The notes: generated by a model from the letters alone, not told the origin. A DNA stretch of 64,000 bases from Acidobacteriota bacterium (GCA_020439745.1 JAGQSC010000025.1:1-64000), one strand, 5' to 3'; counted from the first letter of the stretch, positions 15,051-23,988 are shown. Numbers and translations: made by a program.

Positions 15051-15382
15051 TGCATGCCTTTGACGTGCTGGCTGACCCCGTGCGTCGACGCGCTCTGGAA
15101 TTGATTGCGCAGCACGAGCAGGCATCGGGCGACATTGTGACCGTGATTCAGGCGGAGTTTGGCATTACCCAGTCTGCCGTGTCGCAACATCTGCGCGTGT
15201 TGCGTGAGTCCGGTTTTGCAGTGGTCCGAAAAGACGGTGCCAAACGGTGTTACTCCCTGGACCTAAAGGGATTTCGCGATGTCGAATCCTGGTTGAACCA
15301 AATCCAACATTTCTGGGACACGCGACTGGAGGCTCTGGCCACGGAAGTGGCCCGCGGTAAGCGGAAGAGAAAAGGGGAGTAG
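15050..15382 (+). CDS. ArsR-family regulator, partner of SRPBCC protein
   Basis: This 110-residue winged-helix repressor has FDVLADPVRRRALELIAQHEQ at the N-terminus, then the HTH FGITQSAVSQHLRVLRESGF, the wing VRKDGAKRCYSLD and the ESWLNQIQHFW tail typical of AHSA1-linked ArsR proteins. No metal ligands are apparent. The ATG at 15050 overlaps the upstream stop by one base. A TTG one codon earlier is possible. Confidence 0.9.
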   Translation: MHAFDVLADPVRRRALELIAQHEQASGDIVTVIQAEFGITQSAVSQHLRVLRESGFAVVRKDGAKRCYSLDLKGFRDVESWLNQIQHFWDTRLEALATEVARGKRKRKGE

Positions 15383-15395
15383 GGACGGGCATACG

Positions 15396-15660
15396 AAAGA
15401 ACTACGAATGAACACCAATGGACACGAAGATTGGGGGCGAAAATGGCCCTGGCGGGGCCATAGATGACAGCCCAGGGCATCGCCCTGGGTCAAGAGTCCA
15501 AAGATATCCCAAGCCCTGAAGGGGCGTGATAGGAAGTACAGTGACCGATCCGTAAATTGCCGATGTGGTGCCCCAACAGGGCACCCGGAGTCGACAGGAA
15601 CCGTAACCCAGGGCGCTGCCCTGGGCTGCCATGTTCAGGCCTGTCCAGGCCTGAAAAGAG
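15396..15660. repeat. Repeat cluster: family E copy plus family D array
   Basis: An ACTACGAATGAACACCAATGGACACGAAG run (family E) is followed by GGCCCTGGCGGGGCC and CCCAGGGCATCGCCCTGGG hairpins, then further diverged hairpins (GTGCCCCAACAGGGCACC, CCCAGGGCGCTGCCCTGGG, CAGGCCTGTCCAGGCCTG). No gene is seen in 15383-15755. Confidence 0.75.
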
Positions 15661-15755
15661 CTTCGGGGTTAGGGATCTTGGACCCAGCGATTACATCCCG
15701 GAAAAAAACTGGAACCTGTGGGGGGCCTCCCTTTCAGGGGCTCAAGTACAGGCCG

Positions 15756-16118
15756 TCAATCGCCGTTTCGCGACCAGACCGCGCATTGGATCTGATTGGC
15801 GTCGAGGAACGCTTTCAAATCAGCTGCTTGGTCTCCACTGAAGCGTTCCGCCAGAGCGGTCATCAGTTCGCGATCGGTACCTAGAACACCCTGCAGTTTG
15901 GTTACTTCTTCTGCGGACAGCGTCCAGTACCACTCGTATTCGCGGTAACCGAAATACTTCTCGACCGCGTCGCCGCGATCCAAACCGTGGATCTCGAGGG
16001 TACCGTCGCCCTTCAGCTCCGCTGTTAGCAGCCGGCGATCGCCCGGTTCGTTGATGTCGCGAAGTGTAATCGAAGTCAAGGCTTGTCCCCTATGAAGTAA
16101 CTCGTTCTTCACCGTCAC
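15756..16118 (-). CDS. Conserved-looking hypothetical protein
   Basis: This 120-residue soluble protein starts with ITLRDINEPGDRRLLTAELKGDGTLEIHGLDRGDAVEKYFGYREYEWYWTL, which reads as an antiparallel beta-sheet. It continues with a helical C-terminal half (EEVTKLQGVLGTDRELMTALAERFSGDQAADLKAFLDAN). I do not recognise the family by name. Good codon structure and a sensible fold pattern argue that it is real. It stands alone, with repeats on both sides. Confidence 0.65.
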   Translation of the reverse strand: MTVKNELLHRGQALTSITLRDINEPGDRRLLTAELKGDGTLEIHGLDRGDAVEKYFGYREYEWYWTLSAEEVTKLQGVLGTDRELMTALAERFSGDQAADLKAFLDANQIQCAVWSRNGD

Positions 16119-16149
16119 TTCCGTTGGACATATTCTATTTCTTAATCAG

Positions 16150-16412
16150 GGAAATTCGTGTCTATTCGTGCGCATTCGTGGCTCAGAAACTCATCGACGC
16201 TTCGACCCAGAGCGGTTTCGCGCTATTTCGCGTGGGTTTTCGCGCCTTTCGCGGTTGCCTCCTGTGTTATTTCATCCAACCAGAAGATGAAATCTTGAGG
16301 TACGAAAAAACCAAACCACCGATTACTCAGAGTGCGCAGATTACTACGTGCTAGGGCGTGGGCGCTCCGTGCGTCGACTCGGACGTAGAAACCACGAAAG
16401 AACACCAATGAA
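16150..16412. repeat. Family E copies flanking a gene-free interval
   Basis: A reversed family E run (ATTCGTGTCTATTCGTGCGC, about 16150-16180) and a forward one (AACCACGAAAGAACACCAAT, about 16388-16412) bracket about 200 bp. The middle holds a reversed ACCGATTACTCAGAGTGCGC module related to family A's first part. No gene is seen in 16119-16444. Confidence 0.6.
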
Positions 16413-16444
16413 CCTGAACTTAATAGGGTGAATGGGGTTATGGT

Positions 16445-18094
16445 TTAGTTTTCTGGGTTTAGGTGGATGAGTTGGTCGGCTTTGACGTTGTCGCGGCGCA
16501 CCACGCGTCCGTTTGACCAAGTGGCTTTGACGTTCACTTGATCAATGGGGCCCAATCCCACGTGGCAGCGCGGATCGCTGGCCGAGACGTAGGAACTGCC
16601 ACGGGTCAGGTCGATGCGTCGGTGCCAATCTTCGGCGCTCAGTTCGATGCAGATTGCGTTTGGTGCATCGATCATCAGCCAATGTCCCGCATGAACCGAA
16701 TCATTGCGCAGATAGGTGGGTGCCGCATCCATATTGGAGATGATCAGGTCCAGGTCACCGTCGCCATCCAAATCACCACTCACCAAGCCGCGACTGGAGA
16801 GTCGCACCGCCAGACCAGGTCCGGCCTCGCTGCTTTTGTCCACAAATCCCTTCGGCCCACCCAACAGGACTAGGTTGAGCTGGTTAAAGCTGGTTTTCGA
16901 TTCAGGGGCATGGTCGGCCTGCGGGTAGATGTGACCATTGGCGATGAACATATCCAGATACCCATCCAGGTCGAAATCTGCCAGTACCGTACCCCAGGAG
17001 AGGGGTTTGTAGCTGGGTTCCCAGACGCCGGCTTCCACGGTGATGTCTGCAAACGAGCCGCCGCCCAGGTTACGGTAGAGCGCCGAGTGGTCGTCGCCAA
17101 AATTGGTGACGAACAGGTCGGTCCAGCCGTCCCGATCCACGTCGCCGGAGGCCAGTCCCATCCCGGCCTGGGCCATCCCATTCTTGTCCAACGATGCGCC
17201 GCTCCACAGGCCTGTTTCCTCGAACTGACCCTGGCCGTCGTTGATGTAGAGGTAGTTCGGGTTTGAGTCGTTGGCCACGTAGAGGTCCAGGTCCAAGTCG
17301 TGGTCCAGGTCCAAGGCCAGCACCGCGAAGCTGTAATACAGACCCACATCGCTGAGGCCCGCCTCTTCGGTTGCGTCTGCGAACTGGCCCTTGCCAATGT
17401 TTTCGAAATAGCGATTGGCCTTGCCCTCCAAGCCAAACGGGCCCACCATCACTTTGTCGCCCTTCCAAGACAGTCCGCGCTGTGCATGGCGCACATCGTC
17501 CAGGTTGCAGTCCACGTAGGCGGCCACAAATAGGTCCTGATCGCCATCGTTATCAGCATCAAAGAACACTGCGCCTGTGGACCAGCCGTCGATGCCCGGT
17601 GGGTTTTCCGCACGCGTGAACTGCCCGTTCCCCTGATTCAGAAACAACACGTCCTGGCCGAAGTTGGTGATGAACAGGTCTGGGTCACCATCGCCGTCAG
17701 GATCGCCCACAGCTACGCCACAGCCCCAACCCTCATCGCCGACGGCGGCTTCATCGGTCACGTCCTCAAAGCTGCCGTCACCTCGGTTGCGGTACAGGCG
17801 GTTGGCGCCTTTCTCGATCACCTCGCTGCCTTCCAGTCGCCATCCATTGACCAGGTAAAGGTCCATGTCGCCGTCACCGTCGTAATCCAGTAGGGCCAAA
17901 CCCGAACCGCCCGACTCCAATAGATGGGGCTTGTCCTCTCGACCACACCATGTGGGGTGAACCAGTCCCGATTCAGCCGCGATATCGACGAAATGGAGGG
18001 GAGGTGCCGCGGTTTTAGGTTCGCGGCACCCCAGTAACAGCGCGAGGCTCAGGGAGACAAGGCTGCATGGGCCAATTCGGTGAATTGTTTCCAT
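16445..18094 (-). CDS. FG-GAP/VCBS repeat lipoprotein with ASPIC/UnbV domain
   Basis: This 549-residue exported protein (lipobox LALLLGC) is of the CRTAC1-like group. Multiple FG-GAP repeats with calcium-binding DxDxDGxxD loops (DYDGDGDMDLYLVN, DPDGDGDPDLFITN, DADNDGDQDLFVA, DVDRDGWTDLFV, DLDGDGDLDLIIS) predict a beta-propeller. The C-terminal about 80 residues (IELSAEDWHRRIDLTRGSSY...VNVKATWSNGR) are an ASPIC/UnbV domain. The role is probably surface binding or adhesion. The enzymatic function is unknown. Its start overlaps the end of the upstream gene (18049-18516) by 46 nt, so the two form a unit. Confidence 0.92.
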   Translation of the reverse strand: METIHRIGPCSLVSLSLALLLGCREPKTAAPPLHFVDIAAESGLVHPTWCGREDKPHLLESGGSGLALLDYDGDGDMDLYLVNGWRLEGSEVIEKGANRLYRNRGDGSFEDVTDEAAVGDEGWGCGVAVGDPDGDGDPDLFITNFGQDVLFLNQGNGQFTRAENPPGIDGWSTGAVFFDADNDGDQDLFVAAYVDCNLDDVRHAQRGLSWKGDKVMVGPFGLEGKANRYFENIGKGQFADATEEAGLSDVGLYYSFAVLALDLDHDLDLDLYVANDSNPNYLYINDGQGQFEETGLWSGASLDKNGMAQAGMGLASGDVDRDGWTDLFVTNFGDDHSALYRNLGGGSFADITVEAGVWEPSYKPLSWGTVLADFDLDGYLDMFIANGHIYPQADHAPESKTSFNQLNLVLLGGPKGFVDKSSEAGPGLAVRLSSRGLVSGDLDGDGDLDLIISNMDAAPTYLRNDSVHAGHWLMIDAPNAICIELSAEDWHRRIDLTRGSSYVSASDPRCHVGLGPIDQVNVKATWSNGRVVRRDNVKADQLIHLNPEN

Positions 18095-18516
18095 GCTTTT
18101 TCCCGATCCTCAGCCGATTTTGCCTGCTTGTAGGCAGCGACCGTGTTGAGCACGGCGGTTTTGGTTTCGCGTTTAATGATCACAAAGCCCGGTTCGTAGG
18201 TACCCTTGGCTTCGCCATCGGAATGATGGTGATGACCGCCGTCGAGGAGCTTCTTGCGAATACCGCCGATGGCGTTATCGCCTTCGGTGCCAAATAGCGC
18301 CATTTCGGCTGCCGCCTTATCGAACTGTCCGCTGTTGTGATAGGCCTGTGCACCGTGGAAATGGCCATCGAGAATGGCCGCCACAATGCTGTATTCCGCC
18401 TGTTTGGTGGCGAGTATGGTGTCGGCAATGGCATCGTAGGCTTCCACCATGCTCTTTGGCGTGGTTTGCGCTAGCGCCACTCCGGCTATGAGTAACATGG
18501 CAAATCGTCTCATCAA
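18049..18516 (-). CDS. Exported helical protein with His-rich motif
   Basis: The 155-residue protein has a signal peptide (MMRRFAMLLIAGVALAQ) and a mostly helical mature part with the motif DGGHHHHSDGEAKGTYEPGF near the middle. Conserved-looking histidines earlier (ILDGHFHGAQAYH) suggest metal binding. I recognise no family by name. It overlaps the FG-GAP lipoprotein gene downstream by 46 nt, which suggests a shared export-related or surface function. Confidence 0.7.
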   Translation of the reverse strand: MMRRFAMLLIAGVALAQTTPKSMVEAYDAIADTILATKQAEYSIVAAILDGHFHGAQAYHNSGQFDKAAAEMALFGTEGDNAIGGIRKKLLDGGHHHHSDGEAKGTYEPGFVIIKRETKTAVLNTVAAYKQAKSAEDREKAWKQFTELAHAALSP

Positions 18517-18727
18517 AGGTGCCTCCTTCGATTGGGGTGCCCCTATTCTACCTGTTCAGACATGTAAACGGTGTAAATGATCACAAATTCTTGTATTTGG
18601 CGCGCTGCAGGGCTCAATACGTCCAGCCAGGCGACTGGCAAGAGGGGGAATGGTCAGCCATTTTTTGCAGTTTTGGTTATGACAAAAAGACAAATGCCTA
18701 GGCTGATGGCCAAGTGCATAAGCTTGA

Positions 18728-20563
18728 CTAATGATCCATTTCGATGTGGATGGCGGGGCCTGCGCCTTCGGGTTCGCGCATGCGATCGATGAGGGCTGCC
18801 ACGCGATCACTGGGTTTGGCGCACAAGGGTGTGAGCGACAGGGTCACGAACAGGTTGAGCAGCATGCCGAAGACGCCGATGCCTTGGGGACTAATACCCC
18901 TTTCAAAGACACCAAAGGTCCAGGTGGCCATGCCGCCATAAACAGTTGCCAGGATGTAGAAGGCGGTGAAGGCAATCCCGGCAACCATGCCGCACACGGC
19001 TGGGACGGTGCCCACCCGTTTGGCGAAAATGCCCAGCACAATGGCTGGGAAAAAACTGGCTGCCGCCAGGCCAAAGGCAAAGGCCACCACCTGGCTCACG
19101 AATCCGGGCGGGTAGACACCGAACAGTCCAGCGATCACCACCGCTACACCGATCACAGCCCGACCCACCAGCAATCGTTTTCGTTCGTCGGCCTCAGGAT
19201 TCAGGACGCGGTAGTAGAGGTCGTGGGCCACACTGGATGAAATCACCAGCAAGAGCCCGCTGGCAGTGGAAAGCGCCGCCGCCAATCCACCAGCCGCAAT
19301 CAGGGCGATGATCCAACTGGCCAGTTCCGCCATTTCTGGGGTGGCCAGCACAATGATGTCGCGGTCGGGCCCGGAAAGGCCCTTGGCGCGTAGGGTTGTG
19401 CGTCCATCTCCTCCGGAAGAGCCGCCGGTCGCAAGCCAGACTTGATGTTGTTCGCGCAGATGTGTGAGTTCGGTAACAGGCAAGGTACCTGCGCGGAAGA
19501 TCTCATTATCGTCGCCCGCGCTGTAACGGACGATGCCATCACCATCATCCAACCACAACACCAGTCCGGTTTTCTCCCAGTTGGAGAACCACTGTGGCAG
19601 GGTGGCGGCGGTTGTTCCGTTGAGGCTTTGGATCATGTAGTAGCGGGCAAAGGCCGCTGTCGCCGGTGCCGTCAAATAGAGCATGGCGATGAAGAACAGC
19701 GCCCAAAAAGCGCTCCAACGTGCGGCTTTGACGGATTTCACCGTGTAGAAACGGACGATCACGTGGGGCAGCCCCGCCGTACCGATCATCAAGGCCAGGG
19801 CCACACAGAACACATTCACCTTGTCCCATGACCCCACGAAGGCTTCGGTGTAGGAGGCAAAACCCAGATCCGCGTGGATCTGATTGAGCTTCTCGAGCAG
19901 ATGTAACCGTCCGCCGTCATTCAGCGTGGCACCCAGTCCCACTTGGGGCAGGGGATGTCCGGTTAATTTGATGCTGATGGCGATGGCTGGAATCAGGAAT
20001 GCGGTGATTAAAACCCAATACTGGGCAACCTGGGTCCAGGTGATACCTTTCATGCCGCCCAGCGTGGCGTAGATGAAGACGATGGCCATGCCGATGATCA
20101 CGCCCACATTGATGTCCACTTCCAAGAAGCGGCTGAAGACAATGCCGACACCGCGCATCTGACCGGCCACATAGGTGAAGCTGATGAAGATGGCGCAGAA
20201 CACGGCCACGATACGGGCTAAGTTGGAGTCGTAACGGTCACCGACGAAGTCGGGCACGGTGTAATGGCCGAACTTGCGCAGGTAGGGTGCCAAAAGCAGG
20301 GCTAAAAGCACGAAGCCGCCCGTCCAACCCATCAGATAGACGCCACCGGCGTAGCCCATGGTGGAGATGAGTCCGGCCATGGAGATGAAGGATGCGGCAC
20401 TCATCCAATCCGAAGCCGTGGCCATGCCATTGGCGGGGGCGGGTACACCCTGGCCTGCCACATAGAAACCCTTGGTATCGCGTACCCGGCTCAGCCAGGC
20501 GATGCCGAGGTACAGGGCAAAGGTGACGCCGACAAATAGATAGGTCCAGCTTTGCACGCCCAT
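18728..20563 (-). CDS. Sodium:solute symporter (SSS family), acetate/carboxylate type
   Basis: This 611-residue membrane transporter has about 13 helices and SSS family signatures such as GTPA/ANGMATASDWMSAASFISMAGLI, VPDFVGDRYDSN and GLAAALSTASGLLLVISSS. About 100 residues of soluble sequence are inserted between helices 8 and 9 (GDGIVRYSAGDDNEIFRAG...), as in the VC2705-like subfamily. Members with a small DUF4212 partner are thought to take up acetate or other short carboxylates with sodium. The DUF4212 gene precedes it with a 1-nt gap (TGAGATG). Confidence 0.92.
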   Translation of the reverse strand: MGVQSWTYLFVGVTFALYLGIAWLSRVRDTKGFYVAGQGVPAPANGMATASDWMSAASFISMAGLISTMGYAGGVYLMGWTGGFVLLALLLAPYLRKFGHYTVPDFVGDRYDSNLARIVAVFCAIFISFTYVAGQMRGVGIVFSRFLEVDINVGVIIGMAIVFIYATLGGMKGITWTQVAQYWVLITAFLIPAIAISIKLTGHPLPQVGLGATLNDGGRLHLLEKLNQIHADLGFASYTEAFVGSWDKVNVFCVALALMIGTAGLPHVIVRFYTVKSVKAARWSAFWALFFIAMLYLTAPATAAFARYYMIQSLNGTTAATLPQWFSNWEKTGLVLWLDDGDGIVRYSAGDDNEIFRAGTLPVTELTHLREQHQVWLATGGSSGGDGRTTLRAKGLSGPDRDIIVLATPEMAELASWIIALIAAGGLAAALSTASGLLLVISSSVAHDLYYRVLNPEADERKRLLVGRAVIGVAVVIAGLFGVYPPGFVSQVVAFAFGLAAASFFPAIVLGIFAKRVGTVPAVCGMVAGIAFTAFYILATVYGGMATWTFGVFERGISPQGIGVFGMLLNLFVTLSLTPLCAKPSDRVAALIDRMREPEGAGPAIHIEMDH

Positions 20564-20564
20564 C

Positions 20565-20912
20565 TCAGTCCTCGCGTTTCAGTTGATCGAGTTCGCGGTG
20601 GTGACGGGCATCCATCACGTTCATCACCAGGCAGTAGACGAGGATGAGTAGCACAAAGACGATGATGCTGCCTTGTTGGGCAAACCAGAAACCCAGCGGA
20701 TAGCCGTAAAACTGATAGGCATTCAACGAATCGGCAAAGAGCACACCACATCCCAGGCCAGCCGCTGCCCAGACAAATAAAAGGCATGCCATGAGGATAA
20801 GGTTACGGCGCCAGTAGCGACGCAACAGGGCTTGAGCGGCAGGTGTATTGAGATCGGGCCCGTCCCCATCGCGATCAATGTCGGGCGATGGGGAGGGATT
20901 CGAGTTGGTCAT
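20565..20912 (-). CDS. DUF4212 small subunit of sodium:solute symporter
   Basis: This 115-residue protein has two membrane helices (NLILMACLLFVWAAAGLGCGVLF and GFWFAQQGSIIVFVLLILVYCLVMNVMD) and the family signature YWRRNL...YPLGFWFAQQGSI. The N-terminus is extended by a polar, Asp/Pro-rich stretch. It forms the usual small-large gene pair with the symporter and presumably stabilises it in the membrane. Confidence 0.92.
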   Translation of the reverse strand: MTNSNPSPSPDIDRDGDGPDLNTPAAQALLRRYWRRNLILMACLLFVWAAAGLGCGVLFADSLNAYQFYGYPLGFWFAQQGSIIVFVLLILVYCLVMNVMDARHHRELDQLKRED

Positions 20913-20969
20913 GATGAACCCTCTTCGTGTGTTAAGTAGCCATTGAGTTTGGGGCCATCTTAAACCGAA

Positions 20970-22664
20970 TCAGGGACAGGGGCCAAAGAAGTCCAAAATG
21001 AACAGCACATCGCGCACGTCCACCATACCGTCGCCAAACGTGCCATCGCCGTGGTCTGGCCACAGATCGAAGATACCAGGTCCTTGTCTCCAGTGGGATG
21101 CGGTGGTCAGCAGATCGTCGTTGTCCACAAAGCCATCGCCGTAAGTGCCGTTGCCGTTGTCGGGAAAAACGTCGCCCGGGCAGGGGTCGGTACCCAAGAT
21201 GGTGAAATCGAATTCGGTCTGGTCGCTGCCGGTGTGGAGGTCGCCGTCATGGGCCACGATTCTGAGACGGGCCATGGTGGTGTTGATGTCGGGCACCGTC
21301 CACAGGTAACTGCCGTTGTCGGGTATCCCCGTGGCAATGACCGTGTCGAAATTGGTGCCACCATCGAGCGACAGCCAAAGGTCTACTTCTGTGACGGCGA
21401 TATTGTCATCAGAAATCCAGCGTAGCTCCACTGACTCATCAACCATGAAGACGTCGCCGTTGGGCCGTGTCTTCAAGTAGACGGTGGGATTCTCGCCGCC
21501 TAATGGCACGGGGAGATGCATCACGATGCAGTGAAACACGCCAGCCGCGGTGACAATATCCTGAGCATTCACTTGGACAATTGTTTTTCCGGGCATGGCA
21601 GCCTGCCACACGGCGAGGGCCTCGCTGTTATGCGCCATCACCTGACTCTGCGTGTAGGACGGCAGCAGAATGAGGTCGTTGCACATCACCACGTTGGTAT
21701 AGGTGTAGTGGGTGCCACCCACGGAGCGTGCGGGTGTGCGGTGCACCGTATAACCCGCCATGGCCAGATCGGTGGCGGCCGCATCGCAAATAAGGTCCTG
21801 GGTGGAACCGACGTCAAATGGCCAATCGCTGATGATGATTTCGAAGTCGCCGATGGCCTGCATCCACATATCGATGTGCTGGGTGGAGTCCACAAAGGTG
21901 GGGAAAGGATCATAGAACTGGGTATCCAGGTTCTGATAGTCCATCCAGAGCTGATGGATTTCTCCTTCAGTCAGACCCGGATTCTCGTTGTTGATGAGCC
22001 GCGTGGTGTGCGCAATGCCGGTGGCGTGCAGGTGGTAGTTGCCACCGCCGTGGACCAACGGTATCTCGTAGCGCGCGTGGTTCTTCACCGATGCGAAGAA
22101 GCTGGGCAGCATATCGTCGTTGGGACGAGGCCGGTTGTAGGTGTGGTCCACGATGACGCGCACGCCGCCCTCGTAGACGTAGCGGGGCCCGTAGTCGCGC
22201 ATCCAGATCGAATCGGTAGTGACAATCAGTGTGTGGACGCGGTTTAGGTCGGCACCCGCGGTGCCCATCCGCGTCATGATCGTGGAGGCCTCGGAGCTGT
22301 CATCGGCCATCACGTACACGTCCGCATCGCCAATGGTGGTGATGTTGGCGGCTAGCTCATCAAGAATGGATTTCCAGGAGGTCGACCCCTCGTAGGCCAT
22401 CAGGATGCCGTCCATGGGGTCATACTCCGCGGGTGTATGAATGGCTCCGGTAGGAGGTGCTCTGAACAACTTTTCCAGGGAAACCCGGATGGGCATCAGT
22501 TGCTGCTCAGCCCGGGTAGCATAGCGCGGTAGGGGAGACCCTTCGGGAACTACTTGGGCCAGCAGCGGAAATGCCAAGCATCCTAGAATCAGGTGGCGAA
22601 GGGCGAGCGGTGGCCCAGCTTTCCGTAACACATTGCACCCCATTGGTATCGTCCCCAGTAACAC
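20970..22664 (-). CDS. Secreted agmatine-deiminase-like enzyme with C-terminal dockerin-like repeats
   Basis: This 564-residue protein has a signal peptide (ALRHLILGCLAFPLLAQ). Residues about 60-390 match the agmatine/peptidyl-arginine deiminase family: WMRDYGPRYVYEGG, GGGNYHLHATG, STQHIDMWM and the catalytic Cys in GVFHCIVMHLP. These enzymes hydrolyse a guanidine to urea-type product plus ammonia. After it come an Ig/Fn-like domain and two near-identical calcium-binding-type loops, DNGNGTYGDGFVDNDDL and DHGDGTFGDGMVDVRDVL, resembling a dockerin or type I EF-hand pair. A secreted version with such a tail is unusual. It stands alone. Confidence 0.88.
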   Translation of the reverse strand: MLLGTIPMGCNVLRKAGPPLALRHLILGCLAFPLLAQVVPEGSPLPRYATRAEQQLMPIRVSLEKLFRAPPTGAIHTPAEYDPMDGILMAYEGSTSWKSILDELAANITTIGDADVYVMADDSSEASTIMTRMGTAGADLNRVHTLIVTTDSIWMRDYGPRYVYEGGVRVIVDHTYNRPRPNDDMLPSFFASVKNHARYEIPLVHGGGNYHLHATGIAHTTRLINNENPGLTEGEIHQLWMDYQNLDTQFYDPFPTFVDSTQHIDMWMQAIGDFEIIISDWPFDVGSTQDLICDAAATDLAMAGYTVHRTPARSVGGTHYTYTNVVMCNDLILLPSYTQSQVMAHNSEALAVWQAAMPGKTIVQVNAQDIVTAAGVFHCIVMHLPVPLGGENPTVYLKTRPNGDVFMVDESVELRWISDDNIAVTEVDLWLSLDGGTNFDTVIATGIPDNGSYLWTVPDINTTMARLRIVAHDGDLHTGSDQTEFDFTILGTDPCPGDVFPDNGNGTYGDGFVDNDDLLTTASHWRQGPGIFDLWPDHGDGTFGDGMVDVRDVLFILDFFGPCP

Positions 22665-22750
22665 AGATTCGCGGGCATGTTATCACAGAGCTTGTGGCGT
22701 GTGTCTCAGTAGACAATGAGGTGTATGACCGCGATCACGAGTCATTCAAG

Positions 22751-22867
22751 GGTCGAAGGCTATGCGCTTGCGACATGAGCGAGGCGAGTGAGACAGCGCT
22801 GTGAGGGTGTATCCAACACATCAGGAGCGTTAGTAGAGCGACGCGACACGAAGTGAGCTTCGCGAAT
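22751..22867 (-). repeat. Dispersed repeat, family C, copy 4 (inverted)
   Basis: The reverse-orientation family C unit (TCGAAGGC ... GCGACATGAGCGAGGCGAGTG ... GACACGAAGTGAGCTTCGCG) is followed by a CGCCGACTTGTAGTCGGC hairpin at about 22911-22928. Confidence 0.8.
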
Positions 22868-23017
22868 CCAATAGCCAGCTTCCCGCACCCAGCCGCCTGC
22901 CCCTGGGATCGCCGACTTGTAGTCGGCAACAGCGCCCAACAAACCCATGAAAATACAAACCACCAGATTACGACGACGATGAAGAGCGAGTGCGCTCAAT
23001 GCGTCGGCCAGGACTGA

Positions 23018-23096
23018 AAAACCACGAATGCACACCAATCATCACGAATAAGAGGGCCGAATATGGCCCTGGCGGGGCCATATATGACAGCTGGTT
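23018..23096. repeat. Family E and D repeat cluster
   Basis: An AAAACCACGAATGCACACCA run (family E) is followed by GGCCCTGGCGGGGCCATATATGACAGC, which matches the family D unit at 15443-15470 (differing at one base in the ATATATGAC part). The toxin-antitoxin promoter begins at its end. Confidence 0.75.
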
Positions 23097-23123
23097 GCGG
23101 TTGAGTATTACTTTGGTTATACT
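23095..23123 (+). promoter_or_regulatory. Promoter of the CopG/MazF-like pair; leaderless
   Basis: TTGCGG (23095-23100), 17-bp spacer, TATACT (23118-23123). The antitoxin's GTG at 23130 lies 7 nt after the -10 box, where transcription should begin, so the transcript is probably leaderless. The same layout (TTGCGG, 17 bp, TGTACT, then ATG) is preserved in the decayed copy at 24236-24273. Confidence 0.7.
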
Positions 23124-23129
23124 CTGGGT

Positions 23130-23366
23130 GTGAAGACCGCAATCTCTATTCCAGACAGTGTATTTGAGGCTGCCGACGAACTTGCTGACCGCCTAGGGTT
23201 GAGCCGAAGTGCGTTGTATGCGCAGGCTGTGCTCGAGTTCCTAGAACGGCATCGATCGGACAGCGTCACCGAGAAACTGAACGAAATTTATGGTGAAAAC
23301 CCGTCGGGTATGGATCCGGTACTTCACAGAATGCAACTCGCGTCGCTTCCGAGCGAAGAATGGTAG
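23130..23366 (+). CDS. CopG-type ribbon-helix-helix antitoxin
   Basis: The 78-residue antitoxin has an N-terminal ribbon-helix-helix (TAISIPDSVFEAADELADRLGLSRSALYAQAVLEFLERH) that should bind DNA as a dimer, and a C-terminal toxin-binding tail. Its last 7 nt overlap the toxin's ATG. The GTG start aligns with the N-terminus of the decayed paralogue at 24271, which begins with ATG. Confidence 0.9.
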   Translation: MKTAISIPDSVFEAADELADRLGLSRSALYAQAVLEFLERHRSDSVTEKLNEIYGENPSGMDPVLHRMQLASLPSEEW

Positions 23367-23707
23367 TTCCTCAACGCGGCGAGATTTGGTGGGCTGACCT
23401 GTCGGATCCCGTTGGTTCTGAGCCGGGATATCGCAGGCCAGTGCTGGTCATCCAGAGCAACTCATTTAACGCGAGCGAATTGAAGACGACCATCGTGGCT
23501 GCCATCACGAGTAATCTTCGACTTGGCAATGCGCCGGGCAATGTACAGCTTTCCAAAACGGCAAGTGGGCTTAAAAGACCGTCGGTGGTCAACGTGACTC
23601 AGTTGCTCGCGATAGATCGATCCTTGCTTACCGAGCGGGTGGGTCGGATACCAGTGTCCAGCATGAACTTAGTCACAGATGGTCTACGGCTAGTACTAGC
23701 GTTGTAG
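23360..23707 (+). CDS. MazF/PemK-type endoribonuclease toxin
   Basis: The 115-residue protein has the PemK/MazF fold signature: QRGEIWWADLSDPVGSEPGYRRPVLVIQSNSFN, TTIVAAITSNL and the late PSVVNVTQLLAIDRSLLTERVGRI. The Arg and the Thr/Ser region (RRPVLV, AAITSN) expected at the active site are present. MazF toxins cut mRNA at short motifs until the antitoxin binds. The ATG lies inside the antitoxin gene, which gives translational coupling. Confidence 0.92.
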   Translation: MVVPQRGEIWWADLSDPVGSEPGYRRPVLVIQSNSFNASELKTTIVAAITSNLRLGNAPGNVQLSKTASGLKRPSVVNVTQLLAIDRSLLTERVGRIPVSSMNLVTDGLRLVLAL

Positions 23708-23988
23708 TTACGGTTGAATTACAAGGGAGTAGGCAGGTAGCGCCTCACGAAGCGTGGTACACCTTATTTCGGTGAGTGGGGAGTCAATCGGCGGGCTCAA
23801 GGGGTTCTTCCATGTTTGAAAGTGGAAGTCGTGATTCCAGCCCTCGATCATCCAGCAGCTGCGGGTATAGCCAATTCTTCGCTCAAAGCGGTACCAGCCC
23901 TCCGCATGCGGAGGTCAGGCACCGCGCTCCAAAACCTCCGACCCTAAAACTCGATCTATCTTTCCGGCGACTACCAACATTTCATGTC

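Noticed and set aside
21516-22247. 243-codon plus-strand frame, His/Val-rich
   Set aside because: It is antisense to the deiminase-like enzyme with conserved catalytic motifs. The composition is that of a shadow frame.
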